Origin: Sinorhizobium sp. 8-89
GTDB taxonomy: Bacteria > Pseudomonadota > Alphaproteobacteria > Rhizobiales > Rhizobiaceae
Direction: 5' to 3'
Assembly (NCBI RefSeq): GCF_030124325.1
Contig: NZ_JASKLR010000001.1
Location: forward strand, 62,001 to 126,000
DNA: 64,000 nt
The translations under genes were made by a program, and so were the position numbers. Under the pieces are notes generated by a model. That model worked only from the letters and a program-made list of their open reading frames with translations. It was not told the DNA's origin and did not search any database. How positions within the stretch are numbered: the stretch's first letter is position 1; each line of letters begins with the position of its first letter. Positions 1 to 8,093 of this stretch are shown one piece after another.

Positions 1-424
1 GTGACTGATGTTGAATATTCGTACTCGTGGAAAGCGGTGCCTTGAACAGGCCGAGAATTTCCTTCTGGTCCCGCTTGAGGAAAATGGATGCGATGATGAA
101 CGCGATCTCCGGATCGGTCTTCGCCTTTTCCAGAAGAGGAAGGCCGATGCTGAGCGCCTCGTCCTCGTTGCCGCATGAAAAATACAGCTTCATCGCTTCG
201 GTCAAATAATGTTCCGAACGCGAGCCCTTTTCCTCTCCTGCCAGCTGATAGGCGCGCGCGGCGTCCGTCTTGAAGCCGAGTTTCAAAAGAATCTTTGCCA
301 GCAGGACGTATGTCTTCGCCTCCCTGCTGATGTTCATCAGGTGGTTAAGCTGGTTGAGCGCCTCGGTATACTGGCCTTTCTGATATTGCCGGGAGGCGGT
401 CGTGAAGAGGGCATGCGCGTTCAA
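1..424 (-). CDS. TPR-type hypothetical protein, 3' end cut by window edge
   Basis: The minus strand is open from a TTG at 424 to base 1, about 141 residues without a stop. An in-frame TGA sits just upstream, so no earlier start is available in this frame. GGAG lies six bases before the TTG. The product is helical and TPR-like: it begins LNAHALFTTASRQYQKGQY and continues with repeated A..Y....EA.....L patterns and segments such as AKILLKLGFKTDAARAYQLA. It has no signal peptide. It is transcribed away from the flagellins. Rhizobial TPR proteins beside flagellins could take part in flagellin modification or secretion, but nothing in the visible part shows this. The forward ORFs over the same bases have poor composition and are shadows. 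Confidence 0.6.
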   Translation of the reverse strand, partial: MNAHALFTTASRQYQKGQYTEALNQLNHLMNISREAKTYVLLAKILLKLGFKTDAARAYQLAGEEKGSRSEHYLTEAMKLYFSCGNEDEALSIGLPLLEKAKTDPEIAFIIASIFLKRDQKEILGLFKAPLSTSTNIQHQS

Positions 425-834
425 GTGCGGCTCCGTCGGATAGGTGACCGCGGCCGGCGTTCAGCCGCTCCGGTCCTGATTCGATCGACATGTTTCACGC
501 AACAGTGTCGTCGTTGGACCTTGCCTCAGGCGTGACTCCGACAATGGTTGGGGAGGTCTGCGGCCGCCGCTGTCGAGGAGAGGCCGTGGAAAAAAAGCTA
601 CATGTGCTCAACCATTTAATCGTGCGTTAAGCATAAATCGAGCCATCCGGAGTGGGCACCTGCATTTAATGAATTCGCAAGCATTGGCCTCGATATTCGT
701 CTCCACATGACGGGTTTGGTTTCTTCCAAAGGATGTTTGTTGGAACCGAGTGGCATGAAGCCGGTCCGTCATCACCGGTAGTGTACGCAGTCCGGTATGT
801 CCCCACGGTATTCAGTAAAAAAGGGACAACTCAA
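425..834. other. Divergent intergenic region upstream of flaA
   Basis: About 410 bases separate the TPR gene start from the flaA start. I see no credible gene. The in-frame extension of flaA from 733 lacks the conserved flagellin N-terminus and is better read as leader. The region holds an AT-rich element near 610-630 and, closer to flaA, a leader motif (791-800) shared with the other flagellin genes. Confidence 0.6.
791..800 (+). promoter_or_regulatory. Flagellin leader element, flaA copy
   Basis: The bases tccggtatgt lie 34 bases before the flaA ATG. Nearly the same element precedes flaB (2129-2138) and the third flagellin (3384-3393), each with a CCGGT a few bases further upstream (775-779 here). 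It could be part of a shared promoter or a 5'-UTR target for a post-transcriptional regulator such as FlbT, which is encoded at 15287. This is inference from three aligned leaders. Confidence 0.4.
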
Positions 835-1779
835 ATGACCAGCATCATGACGAACTCCTCGGCAATGGCCGCAATCGCGACCCTGCGCTCGATCAATTCC
901 TCGATGGAAACGACCCAGGACCGGATTTCCTCCGGCTATCGTGTTGGTTCGGCCTCTGACAACGCCGCTTACTGGTCGATCGCGACCACCATGCGTTCCG
1001 ACAACAAGGCGCTTTCGACGGTTCAGGACGCCCTCGGCCTCGGCGCCGCCAAGACCGACGTCGCCTACACGGCGATGAAGTCCTCGATCGACGTCGTCGA
1101 CGAAATCAAGGCGAAGCTCGTTGCCGCCAGCGAGCCGGGCGTGGACAAGGGCAAGATCCAGAAGGAAATCAAGGAACTCCAGAACCAGCTCGTCAGCATC
1201 GCGAAGTCCGCTTCGTTCTCCGGCGAAAACTGGGTCTATAACGACAACAACAACGCCGCCGGCACCAAGTCGATCGTCGGTTCGTTCAACCGCGACGCGA
1301 GCGGCAATGTCAGCCTCACCACGCTTCAGTTCGATACGACGAAGAGCTCGCTCATCGAAGTCGACTCGGCTGGCGATTATGTCACCAACGGTTCGGGCCT
1401 GCTTTCGAGCGACCTCGAATACACCGACACGGACGGCACGACCACTGTCACGCTGAGCTATAACCTGCTCGAGATGGACATCAGCAGCATGACGACCGGC
1501 GATCTGGCCGAAGCCATCTCCGGTGTCGACGCAGCCCTGCAGACCATGACCGACGCAGCTTCCGATCTCGGCGCGCTCAACAGCCGCGTCGACATGCAGA
1601 AGGACTTCGTCGCCGACCTGATGGACTCGATCGAGAAGGGTGTCGGCAAGCTTGTCGATGCCGACATGAACGAGGAATCGACGCGCCTCAAGGCCCTGCA
1701 GACACAGCAGCAGCTCGGCATCCAGTCGCTGTCGATCGCCAACAGCAACTCGCAGAACATCCTGTCGCTGTTCCGCTAA
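835..1779 (+). CDS. flaA: Flagellin A
   Basis: This is a structural subunit of the flagellar filament, exported by the flagellar type III system. The protein has 314 residues. It starts MTSIMTNSSAMAA and ends in the conserved D0 helix (QQLGIQSLSIANSNSQNILSLFR region), with a short variable middle, so it is a compact rhizobial flagellin. The start at 835 was chosen over an upstream in-frame ATG at 733 because it matches the two paralogues exactly and follows an AAGGGA Shine-Dalgarno. By my alignment FlaA and FlaB differ at 22 of 314 positions (about 93% identity). In Sinorhizobium the first flagellin is the principal subunit of a complex filament; that role is inferred here from position. Confidence 0.95.
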   Translation: MTSIMTNSSAMAAIATLRSINSSMETTQDRISSGYRVGSASDNAAYWSIATTMRSDNKALSTVQDALGLGAAKTDVAYTAMKSSIDVVDEIKAKLVAASEPGVDKGKIQKEIKELQNQLVSIAKSASFSGENWVYNDNNNAAGTKSIVGSFNRDASGNVSLTTLQFDTTKSSLIEVDSAGDYVTNGSGLLSSDLEYTDTDGTTTVTLSYNLLEMDISSMTTGDLAEAISGVDAALQTMTDAASDLGALNSRVDMQKDFVADLMDSIEKGVGKLVDADMNEESTRLKALQTQQQLGIQSLSIANSNSQNILSLFR

Positions 1780-1790
1780 GCGAAATTCTT

Positions 1791-1866
1791 CCAAGCGCGG
1801 AAGACTTCCCGCGCTTGGTCGCAAGTCGATCGAAGCCGCGTTTCGCAAGGGACGCGGCTTTCATTT
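1791..1866 (+). terminator. Tandem hairpins after flaA
   Basis: A perfect 10-bp stem (ccaagcgcgg / ccgcgcttgg, 1791-1818) starts 12 bases after the flaA stop. A second stem (aagccgcgt / acgcggctt, 1833-1860) follows and runs into TCATTTT. The second is a good intrinsic terminator. Together they should make flaA largely monocistronic. Confidence 0.7.
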
Positions 1867-1882
1867 TGGGTTCGACGTCCTA

Positions 1883-1985
1883 CTGCATGATTCCTCAAAT
1901 CGGAATCGATTTGAGGACAAAATCATGCAGCGATTCAAAGCGCTGCGGCGACCTTGCGCGTCTGTGCGGACGCGCGGCGCTGCGA
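1883..1985. repeat. Mosaic palindromic repeat, copy 1 (full)
   Basis: The element joins two palindromes. One is ctgcatgatt...aatcatgcag (1883-1930), whose core is tcaaatc/gatttga. The other is GC-rich, cgctgcgg...gcgcgtctg...cgcgcggcgctgcg (1941-1985). The same pair in either order recurs through the window. It resembles the Rhizobium intergenic mosaic elements (RIME) described in Sinorhizobium; family membership is inferred. Confidence 0.75.
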
Positions 1986-2128
1986 TCGAAGAAAAATCTG
2001 CGCGAGCCGTGCGCCGGCTTTAGCCTTCGTTAACTATGTTGGTGTTTGCTGTGGCCATCGAAACAGCGGGTTAACCAACAAATTTAACGCGTTAGCAGGC
2101 ATGAAGCTGACCGCCGTTTCCCGGTAAT

Positions 2129-2138
2129 CCCGGAATGT
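2129..2138 (+). promoter_or_regulatory. Flagellin leader element, flaB copy
   Basis: The bases cccggaatgt lie 37 bases before the flaB ATG, with CCGGT at 2121-2125. The element matches the leaders of the other two flagellins. Confidence 0.4.
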
Positions 2139-2175
2139 CCCTTCCATCTCAACTGTCACAAGGGGCACTCAGCCA

Positions 2176-3120
2176 ATGACAAGCATCATGACGAACACCG
2201 CCGCAATGACGGCGCTCGCAACGCTGCGCTCGATCAACTCTTCCATGGAAACGACGCAGGACCGGGTTTCCTCCGGTTATCGCGTGGGCGCCGCTCAGGA
2301 CAACGCCGCTTACTGGTCGATCGCGACCACCATGCGTTCCGACAACAAGGCGCTTTCGACGGTTCAGGACGCTCTCGGCCTCGGCGCCGCCAAGACCGAC
2401 GTCGCCTATACCGCGATGGAATCCTCGATCGACGTTGTTGACGAAATCAAGGCGAAGCTCGTCGCCGCCAGCGAGCCGGGCGTCGACAAAAGCAAGATCC
2501 AGAAGGAAATCACCGAACTTCAGAACCAGCTGATCAGCATCGCGAAGTCCGCTTCGTTCTCGGGCGAAAACTGGGTTTATAACGACAACAACAACGCTGC
2601 CGGTACCAAGTCGATCGTCGGCTCGTTCAACCGCGACGCCAACGGTAATGTCAGCCTGACCACGCTTCAGTTCGACACGAACAAAAGCTCGCTTATCGAA
2701 GTCGACTCGGCTGGCGCCTATGTCACCAACGGCTCGGGCCTGCTTTCGAGCGATCTCGAATACACCGACACGGATGGCACGACCACGGTCACGCTGAGCT
2801 ACAACCTGCTCGAGATGGACATCACCAGCATGACTGTTGGCGATCTGGCCCAGGCGATCTCCGGCGTCGACGCAGCGCTGCTGACCATGACCGATGCCGC
2901 TTCCGATCTCGGTGCGCTCAATAGCCGCGTCACGATGCAGAACGACTTCGTCGCCGATCTGATGGACTCGATCGAGAAGGGTGTCGGGCGCCTTGTCGAT
3001 GCCGACATGAACGAGGAATCGACGCGCTTGAAAGCCCTGCAGACGCAGCAGCAGCTCGGCATCCAGTCGCTGTCGATCGCCAACACCAACTCGCAGAACA
3101 TCCTGTCGCTGTTCCGCTAA
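2176..3120 (+). CDS. flaB: Flagellin B
   Basis: Second filament subunit, 314 residues, co-linear with FlaA without gaps. Nearly all of the 22 differences from FlaA are scattered single substitutions (for example S8T, S9A, K106-region G to S, D to A in the central loop), and long stretches such as the segment around residues 42-80 are identical. Both D0/D1 ends needed for export and polymerisation are intact. The start follows AAGGGG 13 bases upstream. It has its own leader element and terminator, so it is probably a separate transcript. The high identity suggests a recent duplication or gene conversion with flaA. Confidence 0.95.
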   Translation: MTSIMTNTAAMTALATLRSINSSMETTQDRVSSGYRVGAAQDNAAYWSIATTMRSDNKALSTVQDALGLGAAKTDVAYTAMESSIDVVDEIKAKLVAASEPGVDKSKIQKEITELQNQLISIAKSASFSGENWVYNDNNNAAGTKSIVGSFNRDANGNVSLTTLQFDTNKSSLIEVDSAGAYVTNGSGLLSSDLEYTDTDGTTTVTLSYNLLEMDITSMTVGDLAQAISGVDAALLTMTDAASDLGALNSRVTMQNDFVADLMDSIEKGVGRLVDADMNEESTRLKALQTQQQLGIQSLSIANTNSQNILSLFR

Positions 3121-3149
3121 TAGGAACCGGTTACAGTCCAATCCGACAA

Positions 3150-3184
3150 GAAAGCCGCGCTGCTCGTCGAGCAGCGCGGCTTTC
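3150..3184 (+). terminator. Intrinsic-type hairpin after flaB
   Basis: A nearly perfect 16-17 bp inverted repeat (gaaagccgcgctgctcg / cgagcagcgcggctttc) begins about 30 bases after the flaB stop. The run of T after it is short, but the stem is the strongest in this part of the window. Confidence 0.75.
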
Positions 3185-3424
3185 GGCTGTCTGCCTGCCG
3201 AGCGTTCGGTAAGCTTTTATCCATCTTTGTTTATTTTCGTTCATTTTTGTTACTCGCGCGTAACGCGCATTAACCATTTATTAACCATCAAATCGTTACA
3301 TCTTCGTTAAGAGCGAAGGGCTGCCTCCCAGGGCAAAATCGGAGGCGGTTCGCATGACGCTGGTCCCGTCGCTGCCGGTGCACTCCGGAATGTTTTTTGC
3401 AAAATCACTCAGGGCAAACGATCC
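3185..3424 (+). promoter_or_regulatory. Upstream region of third flagellin gene
   Basis: This region is strongly AT-rich compared with its surroundings and carries two TTAACCA repeats (3270-3286), followed by the conserved leader motif tccggaatgt (3384-3393) with CCGGT at 3375-3379. The spacing to the ATG at 3425 is 31 bases. I cannot place a -35/-10 pair with confidence. Confidence 0.45.
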
Positions 3425-4396
3425 ATGACCAGTATCATGACCAATGCCGCCGCCATGGCGGCGCTCCAGACATTGCGCTCGATCAACAGCAACATGGCCG
3501 AGGTGCAGAACCGAATTTCGTCCGGCTATCGCGTCCAGACGGCGGGCGACAACGCGGCCTACTGGTCGATCGCGACGACCATGCGCTCCGACAATGCGGC
3601 CCTTTCGACGGTTCAGGACGCACTCGGTCTCGGCGCCGCCAAGGTCGATACGGCATACGCAGCTATGGACACGTCGATCGAGGTGATCAGCGAGATCAAG
3701 GCGAAGCTCGTTGCCGCGCGCGAGCCTGGCGTGGACAAGTTGAAGATCGACAAGGAAATCAACGAGCTCAAGAACCAGCTCGTATCCGCAGCGCAGTCAG
3801 CATCGTTCTCCGGCGAGAACTGGCTCTACAATTCCAACGCCGCGGCGGTCGGAACCAAGTCGATCGTCGCGTCCTTCAACCGCAGCGGCAACGGAAATGT
3901 TTCCGTGACGACGCTCGACTTCGATACTGCGCAGTCGATGCTAATCGACACGGCGGACGCCACGCGGGGCCTGCTGACCAACAGCTATGACGCCGACCAA
4001 TTGCAGGCGACGCCGTCGGGTACGGCGCGGCTCTATCACCTCATCGTCGCGCCTCCGGCAACGCCTGTCGCCGGCAGCACCGAGGTCAAGCTGACGACCG
4101 CGACGACCAGCGCGCAACTGGACGACATGATCCGCGTTGTCGACAAGATGTTGAGCAAGCTCACCGATTCCGCCTCCACGCTCGGGGCGATCACCACTCG
4201 CATCGACATGCAGGAAAGCTTTGTCGCGAACCTGATGGACGTGATCGACAAAGGTGTCGGACGCCTGGTCGATGCGGACATGAACGAGGAATCGACGCGG
4301 CTCAAGGCTCTGCAGACGCAGCAGCAGCTCGGCATCCAGGCGTTGTCGATCGCCAACACCAACTCCGAGAATATCCTGCGCCTCTTCCAGCAGTAA
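3425..4396 (+). CDS. flaC: Third flagellin (FlaC/FlaD type)
   Basis: Filament protein of 323 residues. Its N-terminus (MTSIMTNAAAMAALQTLRS) and C-terminus (QQLGIQALSIANTNSENILRLFQ) match FlaA and FlaB, but residues about 155-250 are divergent and include a proline/threonine-rich loop (VAPPATPVAGSTEV) absent from the other two. Rhizobial filaments combine a main flagellin with minor ones, and this is likely a minor subunit. In S. meliloti the flagellin nearest the mot genes is flaC; the symbol is assigned by position only, and flaD remains possible. The Shine-Dalgarno is weak (AGGG, 12 bases upstream), which may limit its expression. Confidence 0.88.
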   Translation: MTSIMTNAAAMAALQTLRSINSNMAEVQNRISSGYRVQTAGDNAAYWSIATTMRSDNAALSTVQDALGLGAAKVDTAYAAMDTSIEVISEIKAKLVAAREPGVDKLKIDKEINELKNQLVSAAQSASFSGENWLYNSNAAAVGTKSIVASFNRSGNGNVSVTTLDFDTAQSMLIDTADATRGLLTNSYDADQLQATPSGTARLYHLIVAPPATPVAGSTEVKLTTATTSAQLDDMIRVVDKMLSKLTDSASTLGAITTRIDMQESFVANLMDVIDKGVGRLVDADMNEESTRLKALQTQQQLGIQALSIANTNSENILRLFQQ

Positions 4397-4925
4397 CGCG
4401 CTGATACCATTCGGGCGACCGGGCAATTCCGTCGCTCCTACAGCGCCGCGCGTCTTATCAGACGCGCAAAGGACGCTGTAGCACTTTGAATTGCTGCATG
4501 TTTTTATCCCTAAATCGGCTACGATTTAAGGAAACATGCAGCAGCCGCTTGCATGGAAAGCAAGCGGCGTCGCCTTCCGCCGTGCCGCCGGTCATCGGCA
4601 TCTGGTGGAAACCGTTGGACCGCGCTTTTTGCCCTGGCGCGGTCCAACCATTTTCGCGCAAGTTTGACCGAATAACCTCCCATCACAGTCTTGTCGGACT
4701 GTCGGCCAAGATGAGTTTTGTGCCGCCGCTTGCATCGGCTCTACCAAATCCGCGAACAGCCGTTGCGCATCGAGAATGTTGGGTCCTGCCGCTGTCTCGG
4801 GCTGTCTGGACCGAGGGAGACATTGCAAACGTGTCAGGCTCTTTGGATTTCCGGGCCGTGCGGCAGCGTGCGAGCGACAGGCAAAGCATGCCGACGCCAT
4901 CCGTGCGACTGTCGGAGGGGCGTCG
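4397..4925. other. Gap between flagellins and the mot operon
   Basis: These 529 bases hold a full mosaic repeat (4438-4543) and then about 380 bases in which I see no supported gene. The promoter for the fliH-like/motBC/fliK operon should lie here. Confidence 0.6.
4438..4543. repeat. Mosaic palindromic repeat, copy 2 (full, inverted order)
   Basis: The GC palindrome comes first (ctacagcgccgcgcg...cgcgcaaaggacgctgtag, 4438-4481), then gcactttgaattg, then the AT palindrome (ctgcatgttttt...gaaacatgcag, 4494-4541). The order is opposite to copy 1, so the unit is inserted in the other orientation. Confidence 0.75.
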
Positions 4926-5579
4926 ATGACGGCGTCGCTTTCTCGATACCTCAAGGATTTCAGCGCGCCGAAGATCGAGTTGTCGAGAATGCCGCCGAAA
5001 TATTTCCCGGACATCGACACCGAGCTTCCAAACACGGATCTTCCGGGTGCGAGGCGCGCCATGCCGGAGATAGATATCGATGCCGAGCGTCGCGACGCCT
5101 TTGCCCAAGGTCGCGCAGAAGCCAGCGCCGAGCTCGTATTCGAGCATGAAAAAGAGATCGCCGAACTCAAGGCGCGGCACGCGGAGCAAATGGAAGCGTT
5201 GGCGCTACGCCTCGAAGAGGAAGTCGCAGCCAGACTGGCAGCCAAGATCGCGGAAATGACTGATCGGCTTGCTCTCGGCCTCGGCGACCAGACGGCGCGG
5301 GTGCTTGCGCCGGTCATGCAAGAGGCGCTGCTCAAGCGCGCCATCGAGGATCTGGCGCGGATGGTCCGGGAGGGTGTCGCAGCCGGTGAGGGCTGCGTGA
5401 TCGCGGTCAAGGGACCGCTGTCTCTTTTCGATGCGCTGAAGCGGCATTTGCCGAACGACGCGACGCTGTTCCGTCATATCGAAACCAACGACATCGATCT
5501 CGCGGTCGAAATGGGTGACGCCGTACTGGTGACCAGAATGGCCGCCTGGTCCGATACCGTCCGGAAAGTTCTGGCATGA
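4926..5579 (+). CDS. FliH-like flagellar export protein (candidate)
   Basis: The protein has 217 residues and no signal peptide or membrane segment. The layout fits the FliH/YscL family, which holds the export ATPase FliI at the membrane. The N-terminal ~70 residues are proline-rich and divergent. Next is a long charged helix beginning RRDAFAQGRAEASAELVFEH, with the A..G...A spacing of FliH, continuing to about residue 120. The C-terminal domain ends in LAVEMGDAVLVTRMAAWSD, resembling the D..L..G...V.T..G.ID region of FliH. It starts at ATG 4926 after GGAGG, and its stop overlaps the motB start (ATGA), so the two are translationally coupled. The homology call rests on pattern reading only; a profile comparison with FliH would settle it. 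Confidence 0.5.
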   Translation: MTASLSRYLKDFSAPKIELSRMPPKYFPDIDTELPNTDLPGARRAMPEIDIDAERRDAFAQGRAEASAELVFEHEKEIAELKARHAEQMEALALRLEEEVAARLAAKIAEMTDRLALGLGDQTARVLAPVMQEALLKRAIEDLARMVREGVAAGEGCVIAVKGPLSLFDALKRHLPNDATLFRHIETNDIDLAVEMGDAVLVTRMAAWSDTVRKVLA

Positions 5580-6784
5580 GTGACGAAAGCCATCATAACG
5601 GCAAGAACGAAATCATCATCGTCAAGCGTTCCTCGGAGGGGCATGGCGAGCATCACGGCGGCTCGTGGAAGATCGCCTATGCCGATTTCATGACGGCAAT
5701 GATGGCCTTCTTTCTTGTGATGTGGCTGATCAATGCCGCGAACGAAGAGACGAAGGCGGCCATCGCTTCCTATTTCAACCCGGTGCAACTCACCGACCAG
5801 AAGCCCTCCGAGAAGGGATTGAAGGATCCCGCCAAAGACGCTCAGGGCGAGCAGACGCAGCAGCGGTCGAAGACCGACGGCGAACAATCGAAATCCGGTG
5901 GTACCGCCAAGAAGGGCGACCAGTTGACCGCGACCTCGGGCGAGGAAACCAAATACTCCGACGCCGATTTCTTCGAGAATCCCTATTCCGTCCTTTCCGA
6001 GATCGCCAAGGAAGTCGGTCAGCAGGCTAATATCAGCGTCAAGGGCGATGGCGGCGCGGCGGAGTCGGGGCCGGCAACCGGTGCCGAAGGTGGCGAAGCC
6101 TACCGGGATCCCTTTGACCCGGACTTCTGGACCAAGCAGGTCGAGATCAAGGAGGCCGGCAATACCGCAGCAAACGACGTGGCGGCCGTGTCGAACCCCG
6201 CGTCGGAGGGAACCGCCGAGTTGAAGCCGGCGGATGGCCGGGCGCCGGCCAACGTCGAAGACCGGACGGTGAAGAGCGTAGAGAACGCACTCGAGGCCGA
6301 AACGGACGGAAAGGACCGGCAGCACGAGGCAGATGCGCTCAAGGCCGAAATCGAAAAGGAGCTCGGCGGAAATGCCGGGCGGCTCATCGAAGGGCTGATG
6401 GTGACACCCGCCGAGGGCGGCCTCCTGGTGACGATCAGCGAGCAGACGGACGCGCCGATGTTTGCGGTCGGCTCCGCCGTGCCGCAGAAGGAACTCGTGC
6501 TCGCCATGGAAAAGATCGGGCGGCTGCTCGCGGCACGCGAGGGTGCCGTCGCGATCCGCGGCCACACGGACGGGCGGCCGTTCAAGGATGGAACCTACGA
6601 CAACTGGCGCCTCTCGGCGGCGCGCGCGCAGAGTGCCTATTACATGCTCGTCCGCGGCGGCCTGAAGGAAGACCGTGTCAGCCAGATCAGCGGCTTCGCG
6701 GATCGCCGCCTGCAGGTGCCGGGCGATCCGTACGCGCCCGGCAACCGGCGCATCGAGATCCTGTTGCAATCGGGACAGGGTTGA
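5576..6784 (+). CDS. motB: Flagellar motor protein MotB
   Basis: Stator subunit that, with MotA, forms the proton channel and anchors it to peptidoglycan. The 402-residue protein has a cytoplasmic N-terminus, one membrane helix (AYADFMTAMMAFFLVMWLI) whose Asp37 is the expected proton-binding residue, a long acidic and glycine-rich periplasmic linker (about residues 75-260), and a C-terminal OmpA-like peptidoglycan domain (AIRGHTDGRPF...NWRLSAARA). The linker is longer than in enteric MotB, as expected for rhizobia, where MotC binds MotB in the periplasm. motA is not in this window. The start overlaps the preceding stop by four bases. Confidence 0.95.
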   Translation: MSDESHHNGKNEIIIVKRSSEGHGEHHGGSWKIAYADFMTAMMAFFLVMWLINAANEETKAAIASYFNPVQLTDQKPSEKGLKDPAKDAQGEQTQQRSKTDGEQSKSGGTAKKGDQLTATSGEETKYSDADFFENPYSVLSEIAKEVGQQANISVKGDGGAAESGPATGAEGGEAYRDPFDPDFWTKQVEIKEAGNTAANDVAAVSNPASEGTAELKPADGRAPANVEDRTVKSVENALEAETDGKDRQHEADALKAEIEKELGGNAGRLIEGLMVTPAEGGLLVTISEQTDAPMFAVGSAVPQKELVLAMEKIGRLLAAREGAVAIRGHTDGRPFKDGTYDNWRLSAARAQSAYYMLVRGGLKEDRVSQISGFADRRLQVPGDPYAPGNRRIEILLQSGQG

Positions 6785-6788
6785 TCGG

Positions 6789-8093
6789 ATGCTGAAGCGG
6801 CTGCACGCCATCCTCCTGACGTCGGTCCTGGCCATCCCGCTTGCGGCCGGGCTTGCGCGCGCGGACGAGACGGAAGAGCTCGCGCCTTTCAAGATGGTAA
6901 GATCGCTGCAATATGTTCAGGATTCGGTCGTCCTCGGGGATCATTCCGCAATCGAGATGCAGCGCTTCATGCTGGGAGCGATCGACAAGCGGCTAAGGGC
7001 GGCCGAACAATCGGCGTTCCGCGATCCGCGCAACGTCGATGCGGCGCTCGTCTACGTCATGAGCGGCGGCAATCCCGATACGCTCGACTACCTCGCCGAC
7101 CGCGACATCGAGGGCAATTTCGATACCAGGGTGACCGAAGCGTTGCGGCAGTATCTGCGCGGCAAGGGTGCGCTGATCGTCGAAACGCTCTCCAAGGCCG
7201 CGCCGGAATACAAGAACGCCCGCATCGGCCCTTATCTTTTCCTGATCCTCGGCAATGCGAGCTCGCAGCAGAACCCTTTGGCGGCGATGAAGTATTACGA
7301 CTGGGCCCGTCTGACTGCGCCGGGCACCATCATCGAGGAGGCGGCGCTGCGCCGCTCCGTCTTTCTGGCAGCGAAGGCGAACGAACCGGATAAGGGATTT
7401 CGTTATGCTTTGAGCTATGCGCGACGCTATCTGACGTCGCCTTATGCAAGCCAGTTCGCGGACGTGTTCGTCGAACTGGCCGTTGCGCATTTCAACCAGG
7501 CCGCCGAGCAAAAGGTCTCCGAAGTCCTCGCTTTCATGGATAGGCCGCGTCAGCGCGAGGTCTATCTTCGCGTGGCCCGTCGCGCGGCGATCGGCGGCAA
7601 CCAGGCGCTCGCACGCCTTGCCTCGAAACGGGCTGAAGGTCTCGCTGACAGCGGCGCTTCGCAGGCGCAGGTACTCGCAAGCTTTTACGAGGGGGTTGCC
7701 GCGGTGCCTTCGGCGGACGTGTTTGCGGCCACCGAAACCATCAGTGCAATTCCTGATGAAAAACTGTCCGCGCGCGATCGGGCACTCCGCGACGCGGCCA
7801 AGGCGGTTGCGGACGCGATGGTGCGGCTACCACAGGATGAAAGCTCCGCGCAAGCGTCCGCGCCTACACCAGACAGGATCGCCTTGGAAGAAAGTCAGGC
7901 TTCGTCCGAGGAGACGGGAAGTGGGATGAGCCCATTCGACGAGGCGGCTGAGATGTCGGATCGGTCGAGCAATGGTGGCAAGCCCGGTGCAGGAACGGCC
8001 CAGCCCATGGACCCGGCACTCGATGGATTTCTCAGCAACGGGCGCTCGAAGATCGCCGAGATCGATGCTCTCCTGAAGGAGGAAGGACCATGA
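6789..8093 (+). CDS. motC: Periplasmic motility protein MotC (chemotaxis protein)
   Basis: Periplasmic protein known in Sinorhizobium to bind MotB and gate the proton channel. The 434-residue product begins with a clear Sec signal peptide (MLKRLHAILLTSVLAIPLAA, cut near ARA-DE), followed by a mostly helical body and a low-complexity C-terminal third (about residues 340-420). The start at 6789 lies five bases after the motB stop; the longer upstream reading in the same frame runs inside motB and would lose the signal peptide. Its stop overlaps the fliK start (ATGA). The family is restricted to Rhizobiales. Confidence 0.92.
   Translation: MLKRLHAILLTSVLAIPLAAGLARADETEELAPFKMVRSLQYVQDSVVLGDHSAIEMQRFMLGAIDKRLRAAEQSAFRDPRNVDAALVYVMSGGNPDTLDYLADRDIEGNFDTRVTEALRQYLRGKGALIVETLSKAAPEYKNARIGPYLFLILGNASSQQNPLAAMKYYDWARLTAPGTIIEEAALRRSVFLAAKANEPDKGFRYALSYARRYLTSPYASQFADVFVELAVAHFNQAAEQKVSEVLAFMDRPRQREVYLRVARRAAIGGNQALARLASKRAEGLADSGASQAQVLASFYEGVAAVPSADVFAATETISAIPDEKLSARDRALRDAAKAVADAMVRLPQDESSAQASAPTPDRIALEESQASSEETGSGMSPFDEAAEMSDRSSNGGKPGAGTAQPMDPALDGFLSNGRSKIAEIDALLKEEGP

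Larger units (their letters stand above)
1780..2175. other. flaA-flaB intergenic region
   Basis: These 396 bases hold, in order, two hairpins after flaA (1791-1818 and 1833-1866), a full copy of the mosaic repeat (1883-1985), an AT-rich TTAACCA-containing element (2071-2096) and the flaB leader element. There is no gene. Confidence 0.7.

Noticed and set aside
733..834. Extended start of flaA at 733
   Set aside because: The added 34 residues have no flagellin character, and both paralogues start at the position equal to 835 with a ribosome site.
541..834. Sigma-28 type promoter before flaA
   Set aside because: I could not find a convincing TAAA-N15-GCCGATAA match, and Sinorhizobium is thought not to use FliA.
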